Source: Bryobacterales bacterium (GTDB taxonomy: Bacteria; Acidobacteriota; Terriglobia; Bryobacterales; Bryobacteraceae). Taken from it: a stretch of 64,000 nucleotides of DNA. The stretch is taken from contig JADZBH010000019.1 in assembly GCA_020852175.1 (NCBI GenBank), forward strand, positions 48,093 to 112,092. The letters run 5' to 3'. Below are positions 24,301-34,366 of this stretch, piece by piece; the first letter of the stretch is position 1; each line of letters starts with the position of its first letter. The notes under the pieces were generated by a model, which was not told where the DNA came from, made no database searches, and saw only the letters and a program-made list of their open reading frames with translations. Both the position numbers and the translations under genes were made by a program.

Positions 24301-24810
24301 CTGCCTTTCGGCAAGGGCCGCCAGATGAACATCGAGAACCCCGTGGCCAACGCGGTTGCCGGCGGCTGGCAGATGAGCTCGATCGTCACTCTGCAAACCG
24401 GCTTCGCGGCGACCGTCGCCAACGGCCTGGACACTTCGAACACCGGCGCGTTCTTCGACCGTCCGAACGCCACCGGCCAGGAGGTGGACCTGCCGCGCGG
24501 CCAGCAGGACCCGCAACGCTTCTTCAACACGGGCGCTTTCGCGGTGCAAGCCGCCGGTACTCACGGCAACGTCGGACGCAATACGCTGACCACGCCCGGC
24601 ATCATCGGTTGGGATTTCTCGCTGCTGAAGAATTTCAACCTGAAGTCGGAAACGCGCTACCTCCAGTTCCGCTTCGAGGCGTTTAATTTCCCGAACCACC
24701 CCAACTGGGGCAATCCGGACACGAACGTCTCTTCGGGGAACTTCGGCCGCATCACCGGCACCCGCTCCAACATGCGCCAGCTCCAGTTCGGCCTCAAGCT
24801 GAATTTCTAG
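21367..24810 (+). CDS. TonB-dependent receptor with N-terminal carboxypeptidase-regulatory domain (third of three)
   Basis: A 1147-residue outer-membrane receptor. Signal peptide (TRTLYCLLLSLCLSVAAFAQ), CarboxypepD_reg-like domain (about 32-115: GDISGEVRDQSGAVVGGVAV), plug with VIDNKRIIELPLAGRNAFNL and VYPAEFGRGATQINMSTKPG, then a barrel ending in LQFGLKLNF. ATG 21367 or the in-frame ATG at 21388 could be the start; the second gives a tighter signal peptide. GGGGTACT lies at 21352-21359 just upstream, shared with the other receptors. It probably has its own promoter after the hairpin at 21284. A strong terminator follows. Ligand unknown. Confidence 0.93.
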   Translation: MKGIRRIMTRTLYCLLLSLCLSVAAFAQTFGDISGEVRDQSGAVVGGVAVTLTNTGTNATRSTESNDQGIYAFPALQPGQYTLKAEKQGFKAFTRTGIAVEVQLSARINIDMQVGSVSETIEVSAQAALLQSENATVGTVIDNKRIIELPLAGRNAFNLVALAPNVSFGFPSAGQAGARQGGIRSDQSISVGGQRAQYNRYTLDGVENTDPNFNTFVVLPSVDALQEFKVQSGVYPAEFGRGATQINMSTKPGSNDYHGTLFYFLRNDKLDAKNYAFTTARPKKDPFKWNQFGFTLGGPISIPKLFNGKNRLFFMTNYEWFRQRRQVQSVNTLPTAAMQAGNFNDIIGLASNNARQSNGIYDPRTRAAAGGAVTGTLFPNNVIPTSRIDPTSQKLLSFYRVPNLATADLGNNFVQARGTPVNRDQFTGRFDVVESSNSQWSGRYSWGDENQSSESLNLNGTKIVTNFKQYMVSNTRVLSASMVNEARFGYTKFYNTNGTELAFSRDVVSELAIPGLNGGPAVQWGIPNVSLQGVWAGFGNDSEGPYENNNSALQFVNNFSWIRGKHSFKIGGEIRQDRYDQVGNQFARGQFTFQRNATNLPGAAGRTGDPLADFLLGEVFQAEAAVQIAQAKFRSTGFALYFDDVWKVSQKLTVNFGLRYELSPPWEDQTGTLFNAIVPNDIFTSLANPVITDRSLHPFFLRQGGQRSNCMEGIAIGPWLPNSGYNVSVRCDGSLGNRLVGVDKNDFAPRFGISYSPGSKWVIRMGGGYFYSQDTGNPRFDMARNLAGRGRNNSNQQIPDLRWANSLGGGGLAASLPAQPYSFANPYDRRTPYTMQYMLNVQRELGGGSVLEVGYLGSLSRHLESLRAINESIPVNPVLDNRSLALRRPFPEFGRIQLVDNGGTGNYNSLAAKFTKRYSKGLTTLVSYTWSKSLDTSTSIRTLGGDTLFPQNSYCRACEYGRSGHDVRHRLVTSAIWDLPFGKGRQMNIENPVANAVAGGWQMSSIVTLQTGFAATVANGLDTSNTGAFFDRPNATGQEVDLPRGQQDPQRFFNTGAFAVQAAGTHGNVGRNTLTTPGIIGWDFSLLKNFNLKSETRYLQFRFEAFNFPNHPNWGNPDTNVSSGNFGRITGTRSNMRQLQFGLKLNF

Positions 24811-24837
24811 CCCGCGGTTCGCACAATCCAACGCAAA

Positions 24838-24866
24838 AGGCCCACTCCCGTCACTGGGGTGGGCCT
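24838..24866. terminator. Bidirectional intrinsic terminator
   Basis: AGGCCCACTCCC (24838-24849) pairs with GGGGTGGGCCT (24856-24866), an 11-bp stem with one G-U pair and a 6-nt loop. Read on the minus strand it is followed by TTTTGC, a usable U-tract. It lies between the convergent third receptor and DUF1552 genes and can serve both. Confidence 0.85.
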
Positions 24867-24913
24867 CTGCTTTGTGGGGACACTGTGGAGTCGGCCGGGC
24901 CCCAGGAACTGTG

Positions 24914-26245
24914 TCAGGCGCCTTCGGGTGCAGCCTGGCGGCGAACCAGATCGCTCAACTTCCGCTCCGCCGTGGGGAACTTCGCGATACCCGCGCCCAT
25001 CACGTCGTCGGCCACCGTAAGGTAAAGGTCGGCCACGGTACCGGTGGTGCGGGTATGAAGCCCTGTGGCGAGATTGCCGTGGAACCCGGCGAGGATTACC
25101 GAAAGACCGTTGTTCTTGTGATCGTTCGCCTCGGCATGTTCGTGCACGAAGAGAAGCGAGGTGCGGTCCAGCAGCGTGCCGTCACCCTCGGGGATGGAGC
25201 GAAGCTTGCCGAGCAGGTAGGCGAACTCCTCGACGTGCCAACGGCAGATGTCGCGCATGATCCTCTGGCCGTCGAGCGTGTCCATGCCCGGAGCCTTGCC
25301 ATCGCGGTGCGTGTAATCGTGATGCCGGGCGGCGGTGAGCCCGAGCCACGGAAAGCGGGTGAGTCCCTGGCACTTGGTCAGCATGTAGCTGGCTACGCGC
25401 GTCTGGCGTGTGGCGAAGGCATGCGCGAGCAGGTCGCTTTGCAGCTTGGCGATACGGGGCCAATCCTTCATGTCGCCGTCGTACTCGGGCTCCTCCACCT
25501 TGTAATACTGCGGCGGCATGCTGGCGATCGAGCGCTCGACATCGCGAATGGAATCCAGGTGTTCCGTGAGGCGGTTCCGATCCTCGCTGCCCAGGCCGTC
25601 CTGCAATGCGCCGGCATCGGCGCGGATGGCGTCGAGCACGCTGCGTTTGCGGTTCACCCAGCCGATTTCCCGCTGGCCGAACAGGCGGTCGAAGAGTTTG
25701 TGTGGCAACATCTCCGGAGGCAGGGGGCGGTCGTAAGCGGCCCAGCTCATGTTGCGCTGCACGCTTTCGCCAAAGCTCTCCTGGGAGACGCCGATTTGCA
25801 AGGAACGGAAGCGCGAATCTCCGCCGATCCTCGCCGCGATGGCCTGATCTATGGAAGCGCCGCCAGCGCCGCGTCCGGTAAACTGCGTGCCGGTCATCAG
25901 GGCGCTCATGGAGCGGTGGTGGTCATTGCCGGGACCGGGCATCCGGGCGGCGGGGTTGTCGAGGCCGGTGACGACGTGCATCTGCTCGCGGAACGAGGCA
26001 AGCGGCGCCAGGCAAGGCGTCATGGTGAAACCGCGCCCGGTTTCGTTGGGAATCCAGTATTTCTCGACGATCCCGTTCCCGTTGAACCAAAGCACGAAGC
26101 GGGTATCGCGAGCGGACGGGCCAGCCGCATAGGCCGTACCCGCGGAGTTAAACATCGCAACCAACGGCGGCAACGGAAGCCAGGCGCGCGAACCGGCGCA
26201 GGTCAGGCCCTTGAGAAGGGTGCGGCGGGACAGGGGTCCTCTCAT
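24914..26245 (-). CDS. DUF1552 family exported protein
   Basis: A 443-residue DUF1552 protein with a twin-arginine leader ([20 protein letters not shown]). The core carries [40 protein letters not shown] and [11 protein letters not shown], typical of the family, which like DUF1501 is distantly related to alkaline-phosphatase-fold proteins and has no assigned reaction. It starts 4 bp after the DUF1592 gene with GGAGG upstream; DUF1592/DUF1552 pairs recur together across Planctomycetes, Verrucomicrobia and Acidobacteria. A terminator closes the operon downstream. Confidence 0.93.
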   Translation of the reverse strand: MRGPLSRRTLLKGLTCAGSRAWLPLPPLVAMFNSAGTAYAAGPSARDTRFVLWFNGNGIVEKYWIPNETGRGFTMTPCLAPLASFREQMHVVTGLDNPAARMPGPGNDHHRSMSALMTGTQFTGRGAGGASIDQAIAARIGGDSRFRSLQIGVSQESFGESVQRNMSWAAYDRPLPPEMLPHKLFDRLFGQREIGWVNRKRSVLDAIRADAGALQDGLGSEDRNRLTEHLDSIRDVERSIASMPPQYYKVEEPEYDGDMKDWPRIAKLQSDLLAHAFATRQTRVASYMLTKCQGLTRFPWLGLTAARHHDYTHRDGKAPGMDTLDGQRIMRDICRWHVEEFAYLLGKLRSIPEGDGTLLDRTSLLFVHEHAEANDHKNNGLSVILAGFHGNLATGLHTRTTGTVADLYLTVADDVMGAGIAKFPTAERKLSDLVRRQAAPEGA

Positions 26246-26249
26246 GCGG

Positions 26250-28106
26250 TTAGTTCCTCCCAGAGGCGTGGATGCCGAACTCGGTCCACTTCGCTATAGC
26301 AATCATAAGCTTCTGAAAGCGGAATTGCGAATCGCGGAAATCGCCGAGGGCTCGCGCGATGACCGGACGGTCGGCCACGCTCTCACGCCGGCCCATGGCG
26401 TAGCGGAAATACAGTTTCACCAGGCACTCCTGGCACTGCGGCGTACGGGCGAGCGCGGCGCCCAATTGGGCGGGTGTTTCAAACTCGGAGCCGTCGATGC
26501 CGGCCACCCACCCCCGGCTGTCGATGGGAACGCTGACGCTGTGCGATTCCTTCTTGCGGTCGAAGCTGGGAATACGCAGGGTGAGGTCTTTACGGAAGGC
26601 GCCGACGCCATCGTACTTTTCCAGGCCAAGACCGATCGGGTCGATCAGGTTGTGACAACTCGCGCAGGAAGGGTTGTTCAGGTGAACTTGCAAGCGCTCG
26701 CGATTGGTCATGGGCTTCTCTTCGCTCTGCGGCGGCAGGTTGGTATTCACTCCGGGCGGCGGTTGAGGCACGTTCTGGCACAGAAACTGTTCGCGCACGA
26801 ACAGGCCCCGGGCGGTAGGCGAGGTTTCCGAAGGCTTGCTGGTGAGGGCTAGAAAGGTGGCGTGGCTGATGATGCCGGCACGGCCGGAGCCTTCGGGATA
26901 GGCGGCGCGAGTGAAATCGTCCGAGGAGGTCTTCATGCCGTACAGAGAAGCCATGTCCCCGTTGATGAACGTGGCGTTCGAGGTATAGAACTCGAGGAAG
27001 TCGCGGTTGTTCCAGACGAGATCGGCCACGAAGCGCCGGGTCTCCTCGGTCATGGAAAAGGCGGTTTCGCGGGTAAAGTTGGGGTAGAAACGGCGGTCCT
27101 TCACCATGGTGACGACGCGGTCGAAACGCAACCACTGGGAGGTGAACTCGTCAAGCGCCGAGGCGGCGCGCGGGTCGGCCAACATGCGGCGGGCTTGCGC
27201 TTCGAAACCTTCGGGTGTGTTCAACTCGCCCCGTTCGGCGGCGGCAACCAGGGCTGCGTCGGGCATGGTGTCCCACAACAGGTAGGAGAGCCGCGAGGCG
27301 CGGACGTAGGGAGCATCCTCCGGCCGGGTGGCGGTTTCGGGACGGTAAAGAAAGGACGGCGATTGAAGCATCGCCTCAGCGACGGCTTCCGGACCGGCGG
27401 CCGCGAGCAGGGCCTTGTAGCGCGCGGCTTCCCGCGTGGTCAGCGGGCGGCGGAAGGCGCGTTTGCCGAACGACTCCACGAAATTCGAGAGATCGCCCGG
27501 CTTCACCTTTTGAGCTAGCCGCGCGGCGGCTTCGCCATACGCTTCGGCGAGCAGGGGCGAGATGGACTGTCCCTCGTACTGGTTCTTGAAACCGTCGATG
27601 AAGTCTTCGGGCGGGAATTGGCGTGAAGGACGGCTGATGTCGCCGAGGAGGTCGCGCACGGTATTGTCATATTGCGAGTGGGTAAGACGCCGCAGGGCGG
27701 GCTTCGAGAGCGCCTTGGCGGCGGGGGCGGTTTCCACGCGGGCCATGGGCTTGGATGCGGCAAGGTGACGGGCCCATTGCACCAGGGCGGTCTCGGCTTC
27801 GCTGCCCGCCTGGATCCGGCGGCCGCCAGCGTGGCGGATCCGGTTGGTGGGCTTCATGACAAGCGTGGACTGGGCCGGGTCGGCCGTATCGACGAAGCGG
27901 CGCAGGGAATCGCCGAAAAACTCACGTTCCTGCGCGGTCGCGGCGGCATCGGGAAACTGGAGGCGCGTGGTGGAGGCGACCCCATCGGCGTTGTGGCACC
28001 CAACGCAGCCGGCCTTGTCGAGCCACGGCCCCAGGTCGCGCGTGAAATTCATCTGCGCGCCGAGCGGGGCCAATGCGAAGACACTGATCGTGAGAATGCG
28101 GAGCAA
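26250..28106 (-). CDS. DUF1592-family cytochrome c-like exported protein (DUF1587/1592/1588/1585)
   Basis: A 618-residue exported protein. After a signal peptide there is a haem c site CVGCH (Cys34, Cys37, His38), then the DUF1587-type [17 protein letters not shown], the DUF1592/1588 segments ([60 protein letters not shown]), a second CASCH in [20 protein letters not shown], and a DUF1585-type C-terminus ([15 protein letters not shown]). It probably passes electrons in the periplasm in partnership with the DUF1552 protein; the substrate is unknown. It is divergent from the acyl-CoA synthetase with only 21 bp between starts. Confidence 0.92.
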   Translation of the reverse strand: MLRILTISVFALAPLGAQMNFTRDLGPWLDKAGCVGCHNADGVASTTRLQFPDAAATAQEREFFGDSLRRFVDTADPAQSTLVMKPTNRIRHAGGRRIQAGSEAETALVQWARHLAASKPMARVETAPAAKALSKPALRRLTHSQYDNTVRDLLGDISRPSRQFPPEDFIDGFKNQYEGQSISPLLAEAYGEAAARLAQKVKPGDLSNFVESFGKRAFRRPLTTREAARYKALLAAAGPEAVAEAMLQSPSFLYRPETATRPEDAPYVRASRLSYLLWDTMPDAALVAAAERGELNTPEGFEAQARRMLADPRAASALDEFTSQWLRFDRVVTMVKDRRFYPNFTRETAFSMTEETRRFVADLVWNNRDFLEFYTSNATFINGDMASLYGMKTSSDDFTRAAYPEGSGRAGIISHATFLALTSKPSETSPTARGLFVREQFLCQNVPQPPPGVNTNLPPQSEEKPMTNRERLQVHLNNPSCASCHNLIDPIGLGLEKYDGVGAFRKDLTLRIPSFDRKKESHSVSVPIDSRGWVAGIDGSEFETPAQLGAALARTPQCQECLVKLYFRYAMGRRESVADRPVIARALGDFRDSQFRFQKLMIAIAKWTEFGIHASGRN

Positions 28107-28127
28107 GGTGTTACCATTCTATTCCCG

Positions 28128-29510
28128 ATGCAACTCATGGATCTGTTCGACCACTCGCTGGTGGCGCGGGCGCGCCAGGAGGGGCTTGAGTTTGGCGGAT
28201 CGGCGCTCACCTTCGGCGAGCTGGACAGGATGTCGCACGGCCTCGCGCTCGCACTGGCCGCGCGCGGGGTGGCGGCGGGCGACCGCGTCTGCGTCTACCT
28301 GCCGAACAGCCCCGGCGTGATCGCGCTGTTCCTGGCCTGCCAGAAGCTGGGCGCGATCTATGTGCCCGTGAACATACTTTACCGCGAGCGTGAGTTGGAG
28401 CACATCCGGCGCGACGCGGAGCCGAAGCTGTTCGTGGACCAGGCGCTGCTGCACGAATTGCAAGGGGCGCAGGCAGGCGCGGCCGCGGACCGCATCCGGG
28501 TGCGCATCGGCGGCGATGCGCCGGCCATGATCGTCTACACGTCGGGAACGACGGGCGCGAGCAAGGGCGCCGTGATCACGCATAACAACATGCTGGCCAA
28601 CACGGCGAACATCGTGACGTGCTGGGAGATTTCCGCGGCGGACCGTTTCCTGCTGGCGCTGCCGCTGTTTCATGTGCACGGATTGGGGAACGGAATCCAC
28701 GCGTGGCTGGCGACAGGATGCCGGATGCGGCTGTTGGAGAGATTTGAACATCAAAAGGCGGCGGAGGAGTTTCTGTCGTTCCGGCCGACGTTGTTCTTCG
28801 GCGTACCGACGATTTATGTGCGTCTGCTGGAAGCCCCGGCGGAGATCGCCGCTCCCATGCGCCTGTTCGTGAGCGGGTCGGCTCCGCTTCCGGCGGCGGT
28901 GCTGGAACAGTTTCGCGAACGGTTCGGACACACGATTCTGGAACGCTACGGCATGAGCGAGACGATGATGAACACGAGCAATCCGTATGCGGGCGAGCGG
29001 CGGGCCGGAACCGTCGGGACGCCGCTGCCGGGCGTGAGCCTGCGCCTGGCGTACGGCGAGGTGCAGTTGCGCGGGCCGAACATTTTCGCGGGGTATTGGC
29101 GGAACCCGGAGGCCACGGCGAAGTCCTTCGACGATGGCTGGTTCAAGACGGGCGACATGGGGTCGCTGAGCGAGGACGGCTACCTGACGCTCACCGGGAG
29201 AAAGAGCGACCTGATCATCAGCGGCGGATTTAATATCTATCCGCGTGAGATCGAGGAACTGCTGCTGGAGCAGGAGGGCGTGGCCGAGGCGGCCGTGGTG
29301 GGCATGGCCGACCCGATGCGGGGCGAGGTTCCGGTGGCGTATGTGGTTCTGCGGGACGGCTGCGACGCGGAGCGGCTGGGGGAGACCTGCCGCGCGAAAC
29401 TGGCGTCATTCAAGGTGCCGCGCGCCTTCGTGCCCGTGCCGGCGCTGCCGCGCACGGCGCTGGGCAAGGTGCAGAAGCATCTCTTGCCCAAGCCGGACGG
29501 AGGGGTTTAG
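28128..29510 (+). CDS. matB: Acyl-CoA synthetase, probably malonyl-CoA synthetase (MatB-like)
   Basis: A 460-residue member of the adenylate-forming ANL superfamily. P-loop MIVYTSGTTGASKGAVITHN, hinge-proximal YGMSETMMNTSNPYAGERRA, Asp of GWFKTGDMG, hinge GRKSDLIISGGFNIYPREIE and the catalytic Lys in LPRTALGKVQKH are all present. The stretch NTSNPYAGERRAGTVGTPLP is characteristic of MatB enzymes, which make malonyl-CoA from malonate, ATP and CoA; other short dicarboxylates remain possible. The frame is open upstream to 27672 but overlaps the DUF1592 gene, so ATG 28128 (or 28137) is the start. Its stop overlaps the convergent MFS gene by 4 bp. Confidence 0.8.
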   Translation: MQLMDLFDHSLVARARQEGLEFGGSALTFGELDRMSHGLALALAARGVAAGDRVCVYLPNSPGVIALFLACQKLGAIYVPVNILYRERELEHIRRDAEPKLFVDQALLHELQGAQAGAAADRIRVRIGGDAPAMIVYTSGTTGASKGAVITHNNMLANTANIVTCWEISAADRFLLALPLFHVHGLGNGIHAWLATGCRMRLLERFEHQKAAEEFLSFRPTLFFGVPTIYVRLLEAPAEIAAPMRLFVSGSAPLPAAVLEQFRERFGHTILERYGMSETMMNTSNPYAGERRAGTVGTPLPGVSLRLAYGEVQLRGPNIFAGYWRNPEATAKSFDDGWFKTGDMGSLSEDGYLTLTGRKSDLIISGGFNIYPREIEELLLEQEGVAEAAVVGMADPMRGEVPVAYVVLRDGCDAERLGETCRAKLASFKVPRAFVPVPALPRTALGKVQKHLLPKPDGGV

Positions 29511-30631
29511 AGCATCACGGATATGCCCGCCATCAGCAGCGAGAAGGCGGGCAGCAGGAGCAGTGCCGTCTTCAGGCGGCGGGGGTCATCGCCGGCGACG
29601 CCGCCAATGATGGGCGAACTGACGACGAGGCCAAGCCAGCCGGCCGTGGTGGCGATGCCGGTGGCCGTGGCCGCGGTAGCGGGAAACTTGCCGCCGACCA
29701 CGGCGAGCGTGGTGGGAAAGACCGGCGCCATGGCGAGACCCGCCAGGAATACGGCGGCCCAGGCAACGCCGGCCGATCTGGTTTGCAACATGGCGTATGT
29801 GGTGATGGCCATCAGCACGGCTGCTCCAGTGAGCACGCGCTCGGGCGAAACGTTGGCCAGCACGGGGGCGATGGCGACACGGCCGAGCAGGATGCCGAGG
29901 GCGAAACCGAGCGAGAGGATGGTGATCGCGTTCTTCTCGGGCACGCCTTGCGCGATCAGGTGGCGGGCGAGCCAGTTCCAGACGCCCACTTCGGCCGAGA
30001 CATATAGGAAGAGGAAGGCCGCCAGCAGGAGCAGTTCCGGCGAAGCGAGCAACTCGCCCACTTGCGAAGCCTGGAAGGCCACATGGCCGCTGGGCGCTGC
30101 CATCGGCGTGAGCACGTGGATCAATAGAGTGATGAGAGCGAGTCCTGCCGCGAAGACGGTGAGGCTCCCCGAGTTGTTGTTAAAGATTCGGGCGGCGAGC
30201 AAAGGCGTGAGCAGTCCGCCGAGGCCGAAGAAGAGATTCAGCAGATTGAAGACGCTGGCCGTGCTGAGCGATTGAATGTGGATGTCGCCCGCCAGGGCGA
30301 ACGCGGCCGTCACCAGCGAACCGCCGCCGATGCCCAACAGCAGCATGGATCCGCCGATGAGGCCATAACCCTTGGCGCTGCGCAACCCGAACAGAGCCAT
30401 GGCGATGAGGCCGAGCGCGAGTAAGGTGCCCGGCTTCTTGCCCTGCGTGTCGATGAGCGGGCCGATGAAGAAGGAACCGATCATGAGGCCGATGCCCTGG
30501 GCCATGGCGATGTTGCCATTCTGTTTGGGCGAGAGCGAGAAGCGTTGCGAGAGGTCGGGCAGGATTGTGCCCAGCATGGCGGCGATGAGGCCGTAAACGA
30601 AGATAGCGAGTACGGCGGCGAGGATGAGCAT
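29507..30631 (-). CDS. MFS transporter
   Basis: A 374-residue integral membrane protein with about 10-12 hydrophobic helices and the MFS loop pattern GPLIDTQGKKPGTLLALG after TM2. The AMLGTILPDLSQRFSLSPKQ start and overall shortness resemble sugar-type FHS/FucP relatives, but the substrate cannot be assigned. ATG 30631 follows AGGAG with seven bases between. It is convergent with the MatB-like gene and is followed by no obvious terminator. It stands 131 bp downstream of the Gfo/Idh/MocA gene, with a terminator in between, so it is probably transcribed on its own. Confidence 0.88.
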   Translation of the reverse strand: MLILAAVLAIFVYGLIAAMLGTILPDLSQRFSLSPKQNGNIAMAQGIGLMIGSFFIGPLIDTQGKKPGTLLALGLIAMALFGLRSAKGYGLIGGSMLLLGIGGGSLVTAAFALAGDIHIQSLSTASVFNLLNLFFGLGGLLTPLLAARIFNNNSGSLTVFAAGLALITLLIHVLTPMAAPSGHVAFQASQVGELLASPELLLLAAFLFLYVSAEVGVWNWLARHLIAQGVPEKNAITILSLGFALGILLGRVAIAPVLANVSPERVLTGAAVLMAITTYAMLQTRSAGVAWAAVFLAGLAMAPVFPTTLAVVGGKFPATAATATGIATTAGWLGLVVSSPIIGGVAGDDPRRLKTALLLLPAFSLLMAGISVML

Positions 30632-30685
30632 ATCGGTCTCCTAAAGATGCCGTGCCTGACAGGGGCGCGGACGCAAGTTGTACAA

Positions 30686-30723
30686 GCAAAAAGGACCGCC
30701 CGGGCGTGAGCCTGAGCGGTCCT
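30686..30723 (-). terminator. Intrinsic terminator of the Gfo/Idh/MocA gene
   Basis: On the minus strand AGGACCGC (30723-30716) pairs with GCGGTCCT (30699-30692), followed by TTTTTGC. This is a classic stem plus U-tract 40 bp after the stop of the upstream oxidoreductase gene. Confidence 0.88.
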
Positions 30724-30762
30724 CAATCGTAGCAGATGACGCGGATGGGTGGTTCGGGTGGT

Positions 30763-32037
30763 TTAGACGAAGTTGTACTTGCGGGCTTTGTCGTCCCAAA
30801 CAACCATTTTGTTGTTGCGGTAGGCCAGCGTGGCCATGTGGCCGCTGATGGCCGCCATCTGGCCCACTTCGACTGGCGCCACCAGTTGGGCCTTGCCGTC
30901 GATGGCGTCGAGCAGGTTGCGCAGGTGGGCCTCGACGGCCGGGTTGTCGTTGCCGCGCAGGTCGAGCTTCACCTCGCTGCGCGCGGCGACATGGGCCGGG
31001 GGCTTGCCGGCGAACTTCTGCGGAGTGAACAGCAGCGTCTGGCGGTTCAACACCTGCAATGTGCCTTCGTTGCCGCAAAACTGCTCGCCGTAGCCGAACT
31101 CATCGTTGCCGAAGTAGCAGGAATAGTTGATGTGGAACTTGTCCGAGTATTCGTAGAGGGCGCTGAGCGTGTCAGGCACGTCGCGGTCGTCGTTGTCGGT
31201 CCAGCGGTACACGCCGCCCGAAGCGACGCAGGTCTTGGGCACGGTTTTACCCATGACGAAGTTGGAGATGTCGGTCTGGTGAACCAGCAGGTCGGTCGAG
31301 ATACCGCCGGAATAGTCCCAATAGAGACGCCACTGGAAGTAGCGGTTCTTGTTGAAGGGTGTCTTGGGCGCGGGACCGAGGAAGCGGCCGTAGTCGGTGT
31401 TCTCGGGCGCGGCGTCGGCGGGGATGTTATAGCGCCATGCCGGGGCGCCGTTGGTCAGCGCTGCGCGGTACCAGAAGGCGCGCACATAGTGGCATTCGCC
31501 GATGAGCCCCTGGGACACCATGGTCTTGGCCATGATGTAGAGCGAGTTGGAGCGGTTCTGCGTGCCAACCTGCACCTTCTTGCCGGAGGTGTTGACGGCC
31601 TTGATCAGTTCCTCGCCTTTTTCTATGGTCTGGGCGAGCGGCTTTTCGATGTAAACGTGCTTGCCTGCCTTCAACGCCGCCAGGGTCATCTCGTGGTGGA
31701 GATGCTCAGGCGTGGCGATGACCACAACCTGGATGTTCGGGTCGGCGAGAAGTTGCAGGTAGTCGATGTACGTCTTGGCCGATTTGTTCTCGACCGTGGC
31801 CACCTTATCCTTGGCGCGGTTCAGGTTGCCGGCGTAGGTGTCGCAAACGCCAAGAACGGTGATGCGTTCGCCGCTGCCGGCATAGAGCCGGTCCATCAGG
31901 TAGTTTCCGCGGCCTCCGGTGCCGATGAAGCCAACAGTCATCTTCTTGTTCTGGGCCAGGAGGTTCGGAACAAAGGCGGGGGCGGCCGCCACGGCGGCCC
32001 GCTTCACCAGGCTCCGTCTGGACACGGTTTCAGACAT
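30763..32037 (-). CDS. Gfo/Idh/MocA family oxidoreductase, Tat-exported
   Basis: A 424-residue NAD(P)-dependent oxidoreductase. A Tat leader (SRRSLVKRAAVAAAPAFV) precedes the Rossmann motif VGFIGTGGRGNYLMDRL; EKPLAQTIEKGEELIKA gives the conserved EKP, and the C-terminal alpha/beta domain includes GGISTDLLVHQTDI. Exported members of this family, common in Acidobacteria and Planctomycetes, act on sugars or their acids, with tightly bound cofactor loaded before export. ATG 32037 follows AAGGAG with eight bases between. It is divergent from the rimP operon and monocistronic, given its own terminator. Confidence 0.93.
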   Translation of the reverse strand: MSETVSRRSLVKRAAVAAAPAFVPNLLAQNKKMTVGFIGTGGRGNYLMDRLYAGSGERITVLGVCDTYAGNLNRAKDKVATVENKSAKTYIDYLQLLADPNIQVVVIATPEHLHHEMTLAALKAGKHVYIEKPLAQTIEKGEELIKAVNTSGKKVQVGTQNRSNSLYIMAKTMVSQGLIGECHYVRAFWYRAALTNGAPAWRYNIPADAAPENTDYGRFLGPAPKTPFNKNRYFQWRLYWDYSGGISTDLLVHQTDISNFVMGKTVPKTCVASGGVYRWTDNDDRDVPDTLSALYEYSDKFHINYSCYFGNDEFGYGEQFCGNEGTLQVLNRQTLLFTPQKFAGKPPAHVAARSEVKLDLRGNDNPAVEAHLRNLLDAIDGKAQLVAPVEVGQMAAISGHMATLAYRNNKMVVWDDKARKYNFV

Positions 32038-32122
32038 GAAAAGCGCTCCTTACTTGTGAAGTACCCTTCAGAATACCAAAGGGAGATGGAAGGCAGGACC
32101 GCGGCGGCGCCGGTGGGCGAAG

Positions 32123-32152
32123 TAGGACGGGATTTTGGGCGCCATGTATAAT
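32123..32152 (+). promoter_or_regulatory. Promoter of the rimP-nusA-infB operon
   Basis: A perfect TATAAT -10 lies at 32147-32152. The best -35 candidate is the weak TAGGAC at 32123-32128, 18 bp upstream. Transcription would start near 32159, about 20 nt before the hairpin at 32179. Confidence 0.65.
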
Positions 32153-32178
32153 GTAATTGGAAATTTGGTTTGCTTAGG

Positions 32179-32200
32179 GTGGGCGAGAGCCCACTTTTTT
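32179..32200 (+). terminator. Attenuator-like intrinsic terminator in the rimP leader
   Basis: GTGGGC-GAGA-GCCCAC (32179-32194) is followed immediately by TTTTTT (32195-32200), a textbook intrinsic terminator. The gene upstream is divergent, so the only transcript it can stop is the one from the promoter at 32147, before rimP starts at 32220. It therefore looks like a transcription attenuator of the operon, comparable in position to the rimP leader described in gammaproteobacteria. Confidence 0.8.
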
Positions 32201-32219
32201 ATTGGCACAGAGTAGCCGG

Positions 32220-32684
32220 ATGAAGAGCGAGATCATCGACAAGGTGACCGAGATCGTGGAGCGCGCGGGGCGCAAGGATGGCATTGAAGCCGTCGAGGTG
32301 GAGTTGAAGGGCTCCGGCAACGCGCGTGTACTCCGTATCTTCATCGACAAGCCGGCTGGTGTCACGCACGCCGACTGCCAGAACATCTCCGAGTATGTGG
32401 GCACGGTCCTGGACATGGAAGAGGTAATTCCAGGGGGCCGGTACACGTTGGAGGTGAGCTCTCCGGGCGTGGAACGCAAACTAAGCAATCCGCGTGACTT
32501 TGAGCGCTTCGCGGGGCAGAAAGCGAAGCTGGTCCTCACCGAGCCGGTGGGAGAGCGCAAAGTGTGGGAGGGAGTGCTCGCGGGATTTTCCGACGGCGAA
32601 ATCCTGTTGGACACGGCCGGAGGCGAACCGGCCCGCATCCCCCTGGCCCAGGTGGCACGCGCCAATCTGAAGTTCGACTGGTAA
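32220..32684 (+). CDS. rimP: Ribosome maturation factor RimP
   Basis: A 154-residue RimP: an N-terminal alpha/beta domain with GIEAVEVELKGSGNARVLRI and the conserved YTLEVSSPGVERKL, then an SH3-like C-terminal domain ending in VARANLKFDW. The protein binds 30S precursors and is needed for 16S maturation. ATG 32220 begins the conserved domain; a TTG at 32202 would add six unlikely residues. It is first in the rimP-nusA-infB operon and sits directly behind an attenuator-like terminator. Confidence 0.95.
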   Translation: MKSEIIDKVTEIVERAGRKDGIEAVEVELKGSGNARVLRIFIDKPAGVTHADCQNISEYVGTVLDMEEVIPGGRYTLEVSSPGVERKLSNPRDFERFAGQKAKLVLTEPVGERKVWEGVLAGFSDGEILLDTAGGEPARIPLAQVARANLKFDW

Positions 32685-32718
32685 ATTCCGGCAACCCCGA
32701 GACAGAGGCTAGATACCC

Positions 32719-34248
<1,530 letters not shown>

Positions 34249-34366
34249 GCGATTGGAGACGCTCCTTTCTCTGAGAGAAGGTATCGCGCGCACGGCAGGA
34301 CGCGTTCGCGTTACTCCGTCCGCATTCTGAAACCCCGCGAGAGGCTGGCCCCAAATACGAACTGGT

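Noticed and set aside
11267..24810. Recent tandem duplication of TonB receptors
   Set aside because: The three proteins share architecture but differ throughout, including signal peptides and barrel sequence.
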